Positions 42,036 to 50,932 of a DNA stretch of 64,000 bases are shown in pieces (the stretch's first letter is position 1; every line of letters starts with the position of its first letter). Under the pieces are notes generated by a model, which saw only the letters and a list, made by a program, of their open reading frames with translations, did not search any database and was not told the DNA's origin. A program made the position numbers and the translations under genes. The DNA is taken from assembly GCF_002812985.1 (NCBI RefSeq), contig NZ_PGCP01000005.1:177186-241185 (forward strand), written 5' to 3'. This stretch comes from Aeromonas lusitana. Lineage in GTDB: Bacteria > Pseudomonadota > Gammaproteobacteria > Enterobacterales > Aeromonadaceae.

Positions 42036-43394
42036 CTAGCGGATCCCGGCGCCAGCCAAGGACTCCGGCGACCACTTCGCCTTGGACAGGGAAGCGCCGT
42101 ACTTGATGCCCCCATGGGGTCCCACCACACCGTTGATGTTGTAGGTACCCGCCACCAGGTCATAGATCATGAAGGGGGTGGCGTCCGGGGTCTGCTTGTC
42201 GTAGCTCTGGCTGAGGAAGGCGAAGGAGCCGCGATAGAGCTGACCACGGGCGTCGTACTGATCCGAGGCCAGGGCCACCCAGCTGTCTTCATCCAGGTAG
42301 AAGCGGCGCTTGGCGTAGATGTGGCGCTCACCGGCCTTGAGGGTTCCCTCCACCACCCAGACCCTGTGTTTCTCCCAGCGCACCTGATCCGGTGAGAGGA
42401 AATTCGGGGTGGTCAGGGCCTTGGCGTCGGGCTGATAGGTGAGCTTGTAGGTGTTGTAGGGGACTATCATCTCCTGCTTGCCCACCAGCTTCCAATCGAA
42501 GCGGTCCAGCGCCCCGTTGAAGACGAAGACGTCATCATAGGTGCCGGCCCCAGATGTGCCCGGATTCGGGGTATCGTAGGCCAGGTTCGGCGCCAGCTTG
42601 ACCCGGCGCTGACCCGGCAGGTATTGCCAGGCCTTGCGCGGCTGCTCAAGGGGGTTGGCGGCATCGCGCAGCATGATGGCCTCACCGGCGCGGCGAGCCG
42701 GGCCCGTATAGTAGAGCTTCATCTGGTAGTAGGTGTCCTTGGCCGAGATGGGCTTCTTCATGTCCTCGTAGATGGCGTAGTTGATAAACGCCTGCCCCGT
42801 GGTGGAGAGGGCTGCCACCCCGGCGGAATCCACGTTCCAGGAGTCATATTTGGTGGCGATGTTCACCCCCTGATAGCGCAGCAGGAAGTTCCACATGGCT
42901 TCGGCCCCCGTCTTGGGGATGGGGAAGGGAATACCGGGCAGCACCTTGTCCACCGCCATCCCCCCTTCCAGGGTCTTGGCGTTCAGGGCGTTCTGCCTGG
43001 TGTTGTCCAGCACCGCCTGGGGCAGCGCCACGCTGCGGTGGGTCGGGTAGACGTCGACACGAAAGTCAGGGAAGCGCTTGAGCAGCTCCGCCGTGGTGGC
43101 GGTCAACAGCCCCTTGTACTGCCCCTCGTTCTTGCCGTTGATCACCAGCAGGGGTTTGTCGCCGGCATAAGGGTCCGGGCGCATGCTGTCACCTGCCTTG
43201 AACCCGGCGGGAGGCGTGGTCAGGCCGCCGCTGTAGGCGGGGATGCTGCCATCGGCGTTGGCCCCTGCCTCTGCGCCTATCTGGGTCAGATTGCTGCCAA
43301 GCTGCTGGGCTTCGCTGGTCGAGACGGCTGCCAGGGCCTGGCCCGCGAGGGCCAGGGTGAGAGAGGCGGCCAACAGGGTCTTGTTCAGGTTCAT
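42036..43394 (-). CDS. DUF1329 periplasmic protein (LolA/LppX-like fold)
   Basis: 452 residues with a signal peptide MNLNKTLLAASLTLALAGQALA. DUF1329 hallmarks include GSIPAYSGGLTTPP, RRAGEAIMLRD, PRKAWQYLPGQRRVKLAP, YDDVFVFNGALDRFDWKL and WVVEGTLKAGERH. The family is thought to have a lipoprotein-carrier-like barrel that shuttles hydrophobic ligands across the periplasm. GGAGAACGAGAT precedes the ATG. It lies between DUF1302 and YCF48 genes with short gaps, so one operon is likely. Confidence 0.88.
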   Translation of the reverse strand: MNLNKTLLAASLTLALAGQALAAVSTSEAQQLGSNLTQIGAEAGANADGSIPAYSGGLTTPPAGFKAGDSMRPDPYAGDKPLLVINGKNEGQYKGLLTATTAELLKRFPDFRVDVYPTHRSVALPQAVLDNTRQNALNAKTLEGGMAVDKVLPGIPFPIPKTGAEAMWNFLLRYQGVNIATKYDSWNVDSAGVAALSTTGQAFINYAIYEDMKKPISAKDTYYQMKLYYTGPARRAGEAIMLRDAANPLEQPRKAWQYLPGQRRVKLAPNLAYDTPNPGTSGAGTYDDVFVFNGALDRFDWKLVGKQEMIVPYNTYKLTYQPDAKALTTPNFLSPDQVRWEKHRVWVVEGTLKAGERHIYAKRRFYLDEDSWVALASDQYDARGQLYRGSFAFLSQSYDKQTPDATPFMIYDLVAGTYNINGVVGPHGGIKYGASLSKAKWSPESLAGAGIR

Positions 43395-43422
43395 ATCTCG
43401 TTCTCCGATGCGGTCACGTGAC

Positions 43423-45345
43423 TCAATAAGTGGTCTTGAGGGTCAGGTAGACAGCGCCCCTGTCTTCCGTGGTGGCACCGCCTCCCGAGAAGGAGGAGTA
43501 ACCGCCGGCGTAACAGGTGTTGCGCTGGGTGGCATCCAGGGCGTTGGGGGTGGACCCATCCTTGGCGCCGTCATTGCACTCGGCGGACTTGCCAAAGGAG
43601 TCCACGTATTTCAGGTCGACGAAGTACTGGTTGTAGACGGTAGCACCGAGGCCGACCGCGTAGTTGCCTGTGTCTTCCGCCCCGCCGCCCTGCACGGGGG
43701 AGATCCCGTTCAGGCCAAGGTTGACGGAGAGCGGCATGCTCATGTCGACACCGGGGAAGACCTGATACCAGGTCGGAGTGAAGTTGAGGGCCAGACCCCA
43801 GTTATCCCGGGTCGACTTGTCGAGCCCCTGATAGCTGTCTTCTCCTTTGTAGAGCGCCTTGTTGTGCTCATCGAGGTGCAAGAGGTTGCTGTAGTAGAGC
43901 TCCGAGAGCAGCACGGCGGAGTCGAACAGCGGGGTGTCGGCTATGGTCATCAGGCCGTTGATGGTCCAGTGCAGGGTGTCGCCGGTGGCGCTGTAGCCAT
44001 CGCTGCCATCCACCAGGGTCCCCGTGTTGGCATTGCGCGGCGGCAAGGCACCGAAACCACTGGCCAGGCTGTCAGCGCCGGCGGCGCTCAGCAGGGCCGG
44101 GATGCTGGAGAGCGGCATGTTATGGCGATAGTTCAAATCGCTGCCCACGCTCACCCCAGCCACATCTTTGGATAGGCTAAGGCCAAAAATGTCGATGTTT
44201 TCACCATAAGCGAAGCTGTAGCTCGCCGTATCCACTGAGTTGCGCAGGGTCGGTATGCCTCTGAGCCCCTGTCCGCCAGTGTTCAGCCCCCTGGCATCCA
44301 GCACCGCCTGGGGCAGGATGTCGGCGGTGCGGCGGTAGTAGGCTCCCAGAGTGGCGTCCAGCGCCTCGGGGGACCACTTGGTCATGATGCCCCAGTCGCC
44401 GTGCTTGCCTGGCTCTATGTCCTCGCCGCGGCGGATGTTGCTCAGGGTGCCGTTCGGCCCGGCCAGGCCGGGGCCGCCGGTGTGGCCCAGCAGGAAGGAC
44501 TGGGCGCCGAAGCCCACCAGATCGGAGCCACCGTAATAGGTGCCGGCTTCCGGCAATCGGGCGGCGTTCCAGTCGAGAAAGTACTGGGCGGCGAAGGTCC
44601 ATTCCGGGTTCAGGGTAAAGGAGGCAGAGATCTGGTTGCGGGGCACAAACAGCTCTTTCGCTTCCGTGCCGGGGGATGCCGCCAGTTTGGCGAGATCCAG
44701 ACCGGACTGGCCGTAGCTGACCGAGTGCACCGGGCTCAGCAGTGTCTCCCCCCAGAAGATGTTGTGCTGACCTATCTTGACCCCGAGCAGGGACTCGTCG
44801 CCTAGCTCCATGTTGTGGAACACGAAGGCGTCGAGGATCTCGCCGGAGGGGCCGTGGTAGTAGCGGTCGGCGTAGTCGCTCAGGTGCGAGCTGCCGAACA
44901 TGGCGGGCGCCGCGGGTCTGCCCGCCCAGCCGGCGATGCCGGAGCGCTCGTCGTTGCCATTGATGAAGGGATTCTCATCGGCGCCCACGCCGCTGTAGGC
45001 GTAGTCATACCAGCTGGCGGCGCTGATGCGAAAACCGGTATTGCCCTTGTTCACCACGTCGAGCTCGGTCAGCAGATCGAAGCGGGTGGTGACGGTGTCG
45101 CCGGCGTCCTTGAAGTTGTAATCCCCATCGTTGTTGTTCGGGGTGGCGAGCATGCGGGAGTCCGCACTCTCGGTGCGCATGCCGTAGTTGAATTTGCCGG
45201 TGTTGTCGAAGCGCACGGACCACTCTTCGCTGCCCGTGTCGATTTCCACCGCCTGAACGCCTGGCATGAGGACGGCCGCGATGGCCGTCGCCAGCAGGCT
45301 GACGCGCAATGCGCCAGCGCCATGACTCGTGTGCTTGTAATCCAT
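43423..45345 (-). CDS. DUF1302 outer-membrane beta-barrel protein
   Basis: 640 residues with a signal peptide (LRVSLLATAIAAVLMPGVQA). A long beta-strand-rich body follows with alternating aromatic residues (FRISAASWYDYAYSG, VGADENPFING) and a C-terminal GAVYLTLKTTY ending in an aromatic residue, as in outer-membrane barrels. DUF1302 proteins always accompany DUF1329, and they probably form the outer-membrane port of the module. The start at 45345 has GGAGAG about 7 bases upstream; an ATG 21 bases further out is less likely. It is the first gene of the operon, with a long upstream region carrying the 40-bp element. Confidence 0.88.
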   Translation of the reverse strand: MDYKHTSHGAGALRVSLLATAIAAVLMPGVQAVEIDTGSEEWSVRFDNTGKFNYGMRTESADSRMLATPNNNDGDYNFKDAGDTVTTRFDLLTELDVVNKGNTGFRISAASWYDYAYSGVGADENPFINGNDERSGIAGWAGRPAAPAMFGSSHLSDYADRYYHGPSGEILDAFVFHNMELGDESLLGVKIGQHNIFWGETLLSPVHSVSYGQSGLDLAKLAASPGTEAKELFVPRNQISASFTLNPEWTFAAQYFLDWNAARLPEAGTYYGGSDLVGFGAQSFLLGHTGGPGLAGPNGTLSNIRRGEDIEPGKHGDWGIMTKWSPEALDATLGAYYRRTADILPQAVLDARGLNTGGQGLRGIPTLRNSVDTASYSFAYGENIDIFGLSLSKDVAGVSVGSDLNYRHNMPLSSIPALLSAAGADSLASGFGALPPRNANTGTLVDGSDGYSATGDTLHWTINGLMTIADTPLFDSAVLLSELYYSNLLHLDEHNKALYKGEDSYQGLDKSTRDNWGLALNFTPTWYQVFPGVDMSMPLSVNLGLNGISPVQGGGAEDTGNYAVGLGATVYNQYFVDLKYVDSFGKSAECNDGAKDGSTPNALDATQRNTCYAGGYSSFSGGGATTEDRGAVYLTLKTTY

Positions 45346-45898
45346 TACAGTCTCTCCGAGTGTCATCTTTTGTTATTTGTTGTTGGTCTTGCTCTGTTTA
45401 ATCGCCGTTTCCGTTGGCTTGATGGTGTTGCTTGGCTTCTTGCCTGGCGGTTGTGCCAGGGTCGGCGCTTCCCTTGGGGACGAGGGGGCGCTCTGTTTGC
45501 CTCCTCCCTTGCGGGTTCCTCCCCCGGGTGCGCTCTGTGTTGTTGCTACCGACTCTACGGCCAGCCCGGCCCCCCTGCTTGCCATTGAACGTCAGCCACT
45601 TTTCATTTGATGACAGACATTGGCAGCGCCGAAAAACGGGTGAAAAAGGGGTGCCGGACGGCATCCACGCAGGGATGTACAGGTTCGAAAAGGGACAATA
45701 ACGGGACCTGAGGTGAGTGACTCTCACCAGCGCCCAGACGGGGAACGGATTATCGGCGCTTGATGAGCCAAGGCCAGACAAGAAGCGGAGCCTGGCAAGA
45801 TGGCAGAGGCGTCGCAGACAAGTAATAAAAGCGGCGAAGCAGGCCCAAGCATCCTCACTTCGCCGTGAAAATGGCCGACGAGTCGGCCTACACGTGAG
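45346..45898 (-). promoter_or_regulatory. Long upstream region of the DUF1302 operon
   Basis: About 550 bases between atoA and the DUF1302 gene without a supported gene. Besides the 40-bp element at 45577-45616 it holds a GGTGAGTGACTCTCACC inverted repeat near 45714-45730. Open frames here, including a hydrophobic one on the plus strand from 45377, lack ribosome sites. Confidence 0.5.
45577..45616 (-). promoter_or_regulatory. 40-bp conserved element, copy 1 (DUF1302 operon)
   Basis: 32 of 40 bases are identical to 54169-54208 upstream of qor, including a 14-base perfect run CAGCCACTTTTCAT followed by a three-base gap and ATGACAG. It lies 232 bases before the DUF1302 start. The dyad-like CAT-N3-ATG core suggests a regulator site; the nearby AraC protein is the first candidate. 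Confidence 0.65.
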
Positions 45899-46528
45899 TT
45901 AGCGGCAGATGCGGCAGCCGGTGGCGGCCTGCAACTGCTCGAATTCGATACCGGGGGCCAGCTCCACCAGTTTGAGGCCACTCGGGGTCACATCCAGCAC
46001 GGCGAGATCGCTGATGATGCGATCCACTACCCCGACCCCGGTCAGGGGCAGGTTGCACCATTCCAAAATCTTGTGCTCCCCATTCTTGGCGCAGTGCTCC
46101 ATCAGCACCACCACCCGCTTGACCCCGGCCACCAGATCCATGGCCCCCCCCATCCCCTTGACCAGCTTGCCCGGGATCATCCAGTTCGCGAGATCGCCGC
46201 GCTCGGAGACCTGCATGGCGCCGAGCAGCGCCAGGTTGATGTGACCGCCGCGGATCATGGCGAAACTCTCGGCGCTGTCGAAGAAGCTGCTGCCGGGCAG
46301 GGTGGTGATGGTCTGCTTGCCGGCGTTGATGAGATCCGGGTCCAGCTCCTCTTCGCTTGGGAAGGGGCCTATGCCGAGCAGGCCGTTCTCGCTCTGCAGC
46401 CACACCTCCATGCCGTCGGGAATGTAGTTGGCCACCAGGGTCGGCAGGCCGATGCCGAGGTTCACGTAGAAGCCGTCCTGCAACTCTTGTGCGGCGCGTG
46501 CCGCCATCTCTTCACGGGTCCAGGCCAT
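45899..46528 (-). CDS. atoA: 3-oxoacid (acetoacetate) CoA-transferase subunit B
   Basis: 209-residue beta subunit that, with the alpha subunit, transfers CoA to acetoacetate or a related 3-oxoacid. The catalytic Glu lies in [15 protein letters not shown] near residue 47; [32 protein letters not shown] and [12 protein letters not shown] are family-typical. GAGGAG precedes the ATG by about 8 bases. It starts one base after the stop of a 30-codon micro-ORF that repeats its own first codons. It is the last gene of the long qor-to-atoA operon. Confidence 0.92.
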   Translation of the reverse strand: MAWTREEMAARAAQELQDGFYVNLGIGLPTLVANYIPDGMEVWLQSENGLLGIGPFPSEEELDPDLINAGKQTITTLPGSSFFDSAESFAMIRGGHINLALLGAMQVSERGDLANWMIPGKLVKGMGGAMDLVAGVKRVVVLMEHCAKNGEHKILEWCNLPLTGVGVVDRIISDLAVLDVTPSGLKLVELAPGIEFEQLQAATGCRICR

Positions 46529-46529
46529 G

Positions 46530-46622
46530 TTATTTGCTCCTCAGCGCACGATGTTGAAAACAGGAAGCCACTGGCAACGCCTGTGTGATGCACGGCGCCA
46601 TCTCTTCACGAGTCCAGGCCAT
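46530..46622 (-). CDS. 30-codon micro-ORF between atoD and atoA duplicating the atoA start
   Basis: Its ATG lies one base after the atoD TGA and its TAA lies one base before the atoA ATG. It encodes [18 protein letters not shown] and a short tail ending HRALRSK. The first nine residues equal those of AtoA, and the underlying 29 bases match 27/29 (46594-46622 against 46500-46528). It may be a relic of a small tandem duplication, now serving to carry ribosomes from atoD to atoA. Whether a peptide is made is unknown. Confidence 0.5.
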   Translation of the reverse strand: MAWTREEMAPCITQALPVASCFQHRALRSK

Positions 46623-46623
46623 C

Positions 46624-47325
46624 TCAATTTTTCTCCATGACGGTACGCACTTCGATGCGTTTCTCTGGATTAGGATTGAGTACCAGCCGCTGCACATAGA
46701 TGCCGGGCAGGTGGATCTCGTCCGGGGCCAGCTCACCCACCTCGACTATCTCCTCCACCTCGGCGACGCAGACCCGGCCCGCCTTGGCGCAGAGCGGGTT
46801 GAAGTTGCGGGCCGTCTTGTTGAACATCAGGTTGCCCGCCTTGTCGGCCCTGGCCCCCTTGATGATGGCGAGATCCGCGGTGAGCGAGCGCTCCATCACA
46901 TACCAGTCCCCATCGAACTGACGGGTCTCCTTGCCCTCGGCAATCAGGGTCCCGTAACCGGTGCGGGTGAAGAAGGCCGGGATGCCAGCGCCGCCGGCAC
47001 GCAGCTTCTCGGCCAGGGTGCCCTGGGGGGTGAACTCCAGCTCCAGCTCCCCGGCCAGATACTGGCGCTCGAACTCCTTGTTGCCTCCCACGTAGGAGGA
47101 GATCATCTTCTTGATCTGGCGGCTGTGGAGCAGAGGCCCCAAACCGAACTCATCCACCCCGCAGTTGTTGCTGATGATGGTGAAGCCGCGCTTGCCGCTC
47201 TCCTGCAGCGCCCCTATGAGCTGCTCCGGGATGCCGCACAGGCCAAACCCCCCCGAGGCGATGGTGATGTCGTCCTGCACCAGATCGCCAAGGGCGGCCC
47301 GGGCGCTGGGATATAACTTGTTCAT
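46624..47325 (-). CDS. atoD: 3-oxoacid (acetoacetate) CoA-transferase subunit A
   Basis: 233-residue alpha subunit. The CoA-binding region ASGGFGLCGIPEQLIGAL near residue 24-41 and ISNNCGVDEFGLGPLL are characteristic, as is GAGIPAFFTRTGYGTLIAEGK. The start at 47325 has GAGAGGAATCT upstream; an ATG 30 bases earlier lacks it. It pairs with atoA just downstream, separated only by the micro-ORF. Acetoacetate could come from the upstream BKACE reaction or from the homogentisate pathway. Confidence 0.92.
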   Translation of the reverse strand: MNKLYPSARAALGDLVQDDITIASGGFGLCGIPEQLIGALQESGKRGFTIISNNCGVDEFGLGPLLHSRQIKKMISSYVGGNKEFERQYLAGELELEFTPQGTLAEKLRAGGAGIPAFFTRTGYGTLIAEGKETRQFDGDWYVMERSLTADLAIIKGARADKAGNLMFNKTARNFNPLCAKAGRVCVAEVEEIVEVGELAPDEIHLPGIYVQRLVLNPNPEKRIEVRTVMEKN

Positions 47326-47404
47326 AGATTCCTCTCTGGCTAATCCATTGGCCATCCAGCTTCGATGCGCCCCATGGGGGCGTCATCGAGCTCTCGTACC
47401 CTTC

Positions 47405-48424
47405 CTAAGGCTTGATCCCCCAGTGCATCAACAGCAGCACCAAGGCGACGAGAAATACCGTCTCCCCCACCATCAACAAGATGGGTTTGATACCCACCGC
47501 CGCCAGCTCCCTGAGCTGGGTCTTCATGCCGATGGCGGCGATGGCGATCACCAGGCACCAGCGCGACAGATCGTTGACCCCGCTCTGGACCATGGCGGGC
47601 ACCCAGCCCGTGCTGTTGATGCAGGCCAGCACCAGGAAACCCACCGCAAACAGGGGCAACAGGGGTGGCCGCTTGCCGGAGGCGGGATCCGCCCCCTGCA
47701 TCCGGGTGATCATGGCGGCCACCAGGATCACCGGCAGCAGCATGGCAACCCGCATCAGCTTGACCACGGTGGCCACGTCCCCGGTCTCGGTGGACATGCT
47801 GTAACCGGCGCCAACCACCTGGGCCACATCATGGATAGTGGCGCCGAGGAAGACCCCCGACTCCACCGGGGTCAGCTCGAAGAAGCGGGCGATCATGGGA
47901 TAGGTGATCATCGCCAGGGTCGAGAGCACAGAGACGCCGATGACGGTGAACAGGGTGGCGCGCTCTTTTTGCGGGTGATTGGGCAGGGAAGCGGCCAGGG
48001 CCAGGGCGGCGGAGGCGCCACAGATGGCCGTGGCGCCTCCGGTCAGCATGCCGAACAGGCGCTGGAAGCCCATCAGCCTGGCGGCGACGACGGAGAGGCT
48101 GATGGTGACGACCACCAGGGTCACCACCAGGACAACCGGCATCCAGCCGAGTTCGGCTATCTGGCCCAGGGTGATGCGCATGCCGAGCAAGGCGACGCCG
48201 ATGCGCAAGACGCTGCGCGCCGTGAATTCGATGCCCGCCTTGCAGCTCCCCTCGCCGCTGAGGAAGTTCAGCGCCATGCCAAGCAGCAGGGCAAACAGCA
48301 GCACGGGGGCACCGTAGTGCTCGGCCAGGAAGGTGGCGGCCGCGGCCACTACCAGGCTGATGGTCATGCCGGGGGCCAGCTCGCGCACCCGAGCGAAGCG
48401 ATCCGTCAAGGCTATGGCATGCAT
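47405..48424 (-). CDS. YeiH-family (UPF0324) membrane protein, putative sulfate/sulfite exporter family
   Basis: 339 residues with about ten membrane helices. Family segments seen are GAPVLLFALLLGMALNFL, GGATAICGASAALALAA, GATIHDVAQVVGAGYSM and LVIAIAAIGMKTQLREL. The start at 48424 follows GAGGAG by about 9 bases and overlaps the end of the upstream gene by 13 bases. Databases label the family putative sulfate exporter, which is weak evidence. Its presence in an operon with a TauD-type oxygenase would fit removal of a sulfur product, but this is speculative. Confidence 0.82.
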   Translation of the reverse strand: MHAIALTDRFARVRELAPGMTISLVVAAAATFLAEHYGAPVLLFALLLGMALNFLSGEGSCKAGIEFTARSVLRIGVALLGMRITLGQIAELGWMPVVLVVTLVVVTISLSVVAARLMGFQRLFGMLTGGATAICGASAALALAASLPNHPQKERATLFTVIGVSVLSTLAMITYPMIARFFELTPVESGVFLGATIHDVAQVVGAGYSMSTETGDVATVVKLMRVAMLLPVILVAAMITRMQGADPASGKRPPLLPLFAVGFLVLACINSTGWVPAMVQSGVNDLSRWCLVIAIAAIGMKTQLRELAAVGIKPILLMVGETVFLVALVLLLMHWGIKP

Positions 48425-49416
48425 GAGAGGCTCTCCTCGGGTGTCAGAACGATAAAGAGGCGATCCCCTTCCCGCTCCACCGGATAGCGGCCGACCTTGA
48501 GCTGGGTCGCCCCCTGCAGGTAACCGGTGCGCAGGTTGAAACGCAGGCCGTGGGCGCGGCACTGGATGGTCTCCCCCTCCAGCTTGCCGCCGCACAGGGA
48601 GGCGCCCTGATGGGGGCAGCTGTCATCGATGGCATGAAACTCGCCGTCGATGTTGAACAGCACCAGGCTCTTGCCCTCCCCTTCGATGAGGGCTCGCTGA
48701 CCGGGGGCAGGCACCCGGCTGGCGGGCACTTCGAGGCGCGCTTTTTCCCTCGCCCGGCTCTCCTCGGCCGCCATCGCCAAGCGCAGGCTGGCGAGCAGTT
48801 TCTCCACCGGCTGGGCGCCGGAGAGGGTTAGACCCCCTCCCATCACGAAGCTGGGCACTCCTTGACTCGCGGGCCCCTCGGCTATCCCTGAGAAGGGGCT
48901 GCCATCCCCGTGCAGGCAGCTGACCAGGGCCCCCAGGGCAAAACCGGCCCGCTCGGCCAGGTCCAGCAGCAGATTTCCATCCCCCAGATCCCCCCCTTGC
49001 AGGAAGTGACTGGCGAACAGCGATTCGAGCAGTGTTTCCTGCTGCTTCGGCGTGCCCAGTTGGCAGGCCCGTTGCCACAGGCGATGGACATCGGCGGTAT
49101 TTGGCATGCGGGGGATCTTGTCAAAGTCCAGATGTACGCCCACGGTCGCCGCGGCCTGCTGCACCTGGGCCTGGCGCAGCCGCACAGCAGGCTCGCTACC
49201 GAGGCGGCGCAGATAAAAATCGTGAAAATCCTCCCCCTGCAGCGGCAGATAGGGCAGCAGCTGCACCCCGTGCCAGCGCGGCTCCACCCGCAATTCGGGT
49301 CGTTCGACCCGCAGCAGGGACAGGGCCTGGTCCAGCTGGCGCTTGCCGATCAGGCACCAGGGACAGATGAAATCGAAATAGACATCTAGTTTCAGGGTTT
49401 GCAGGGAACGGCTCAT
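48412..49416 (-). CDS. DsbA/FrnE-like oxidoreductase fused to a Rieske ferredoxin domain
   Basis: 334 residues. The N-terminal about 215 residues form a DsbA/FrnE-type thioredoxin fold with CPWC (YFDFICPWCLIGKRQLD), the long helical insert and SQGVPSFVMGG with the cis-Pro. After a linker, residues about 235-330 are a Rieske domain: CPHQGASLC and CRAHGLRFNL give the C-x-H and C-x2-H ligands of a [2Fe-2S] cluster. The fusion of a thiol/isomerase fold to an electron-transfer domain is unusual. ATG overlaps the MFS stop (ATGA). It might supply electrons to, or act in sequence with, the operon's oxygenase. Confidence 0.85.
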   Translation of the reverse strand: MSRSLQTLKLDVYFDFICPWCLIGKRQLDQALSLLRVERPELRVEPRWHGVQLLPYLPLQGEDFHDFYLRRLGSEPAVRLRQAQVQQAAATVGVHLDFDKIPRMPNTADVHRLWQRACQLGTPKQQETLLESLFASHFLQGGDLGDGNLLLDLAERAGFALGALVSCLHGDGSPFSGIAEGPASQGVPSFVMGGGLTLSGAQPVEKLLASLRLAMAAEESRAREKARLEVPASRVPAPGQRALIEGEGKSLVLFNIDGEFHAIDDSCPHQGASLCGGKLEGETIQCRAHGLRFNLRTGYLQGATQLKVGRYPVEREGDRLFIVLTPEESLSCMP

Positions 49417-50744
49417 GCCCTGACCTCCGTGTGACCTTCGTTGATGGCGGGATCGGGGGCGATGGACGGGGAGGACTCCCCCTCCAGTCGGGCCACGTCC
49501 TTGTGGTAGTGGCGCCTGGCGTAGAGAAAGACCATGGCCGCCGCGATGCTGATGAGGGGCACCAGCCGGAAGGCATTATCCAGACCGATGTGATCGGACA
49601 CCTTGCCGGTGATAAAGGGGCCAGGCGCGAGGCCGAGCAGGTTGTTGGCGAGCGTCAGGGTCGCAAAGGCGGTGCCGTGCACGCTGGCGTGGGTCAGGTT
49701 CGCCACCATGGCGCCGGCGGGGCCAGAGGTACCGGTGGCGATGAACATGCCAAGGCAGATCAGCACCAACTGGGGCAGGCCGAACGGCAGGGCGAACGCC
49801 AGGGACAAGAGGGCGCAGCTGCCGATGCAATAACCGATGGCGAGGCTTATCTTGCGATCCGGCCGCGCCTTGCACAGCCTGTCGCTCAGCATGCCGCACA
49901 GGATCATGCCAGCGCCGCTGCACAGCACTATGATGGCCGCCGCCGCCCCCGCCTTATCCGTCTCCATGCCGTAATAGCGGTTAAGGTAGCTCGGCATCCA
50001 GACGATGACGGTGCCACCGACGAACAGCTGCAAGCCGCTGCCCACATAGGCCGAGATCACCGAGCGGCTGGAGTAGAGGCTACGCAGGGGATTGCGTCCC
50101 CCGGCCGATCCCTTGGCGCCGCGGCACGGGGTCGAGATCCGCGACTCTTTCACCACCAGGGGGTAGAGCGCCGCCAGCAGCAGGCCGAACAGGGCCATGC
50201 CGGCGAAGGCCCAGCGCCAGCCGAGCCAATGGGCCAGCAGACCTCCGCTGGCCATGCCGAGCACAGAGCCGAACAGGCCGCCGGAAATAAAGGCGCCGGA
50301 GAGGGTGGCCCGCATCTCCCGCGGGAAGACGGAGACCACCACGGCGATGCCGACGCTGCCATAGGCGGCCTCCCCCACCCCCACCAGGAAGCGGGCGATG
50401 AACATCTGCTCGTAGTTCTGGGCCAGGGCGCAGCCCAGGGTCGCCAGACTCCAGAGCGCGGCCATCAGGGCCAGGCTCTTCACCCGGCCGAAGCGATCGG
50501 CGAGCAGAGAGAGCGGGAAGGTGAGCAGCCCGACCATGAGCGCCACTATGCCGCTCAGCAGGCCAAGCTGGGTATCCGAGAGCACCCACTCCCCCTTGAG
50601 CATGGGGAACACGGCGTTGAGCACCTGGCGCGACATATAGTCGGAGATGAGCAGGCCGAAGGTCAGTGCAAACACTATCCAGGCGTAGCGACGGGGCACG
50701 GCAACCTCGCCGGCCGCGCCCTCATCGATATGATACGTAGCCAT
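49413..50744 (-). CDS. MFS transporter
   Basis: 443 residues with about twelve membrane helices. It has the MFS signature loop LADRFGRVKSLALMAALWSL between TM2 and TM3 and a second-half equivalent SDRLCKARPDRKISLAIGY. It resembles anion/cation symporter or spinster-like carriers. The start at 50744 follows GAGGGATTG; upstream frame extensions read through repeat-like noncoding DNA. It probably imports the substrate of the catabolic operon. Substrate not determinable. Confidence 0.87.
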   Translation of the reverse strand: MATYHIDEGAAGEVAVPRRYAWIVFALTFGLLISDYMSRQVLNAVFPMLKGEWVLSDTQLGLLSGIVALMVGLLTFPLSLLADRFGRVKSLALMAALWSLATLGCALAQNYEQMFIARFLVGVGEAAYGSVGIAVVVSVFPREMRATLSGAFISGGLFGSVLGMASGGLLAHWLGWRWAFAGMALFGLLLAALYPLVVKESRISTPCRGAKGSAGGRNPLRSLYSSRSVISAYVGSGLQLFVGGTVIVWMPSYLNRYYGMETDKAGAAAAIIVLCSGAGMILCGMLSDRLCKARPDRKISLAIGYCIGSCALLSLAFALPFGLPQLVLICLGMFIATGTSGPAGAMVANLTHASVHGTAFATLTLANNLLGLAPGPFITGKVSDHIGLDNAFRLVPLISIAAAMVFLYARRHYHKDVARLEGESSPSIAPDPAINEGHTEVRA

Positions 50745-50892
50745 ACAATCCCTCGCGCTACAACAAATTGGGTTGGAACCCGGTCGGGGTACCGGTGGCT
50801 GGAGCCGCCGGAAACCCACTACTGACACATCCATCAGTTTGCCGGGTGCTGCATAGTGCAAGGGCTGCGGCCCTTTGGCAAACGGAGTTGAC

Positions 50893-50925
50893 GGGTCGCG
50901 GTGCTTATTTTTCACACTGCGACCC
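50893..50925 (-). repeat. Intergenic hairpin between BKACE and MFS genes
   Basis: The stem GGGTCGC / GCGACCC, extendable by GTTG/CAAC across mismatches, has a 19-base AT-rich loop. It lies in the 190-base gap inside the operon and may modulate relative expression or protect the upstream mRNA; no T run. Confidence 0.5.
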
Positions 50926-50932
50926 AACTGGC

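Noticed and set aside
45377..45610. 77-codon hydrophobic open frame on the plus strand
   Set aside because: No Shine-Dalgarno, low-complexity C-terminus, and it lies in the upstream region of the DUF1302 operon.
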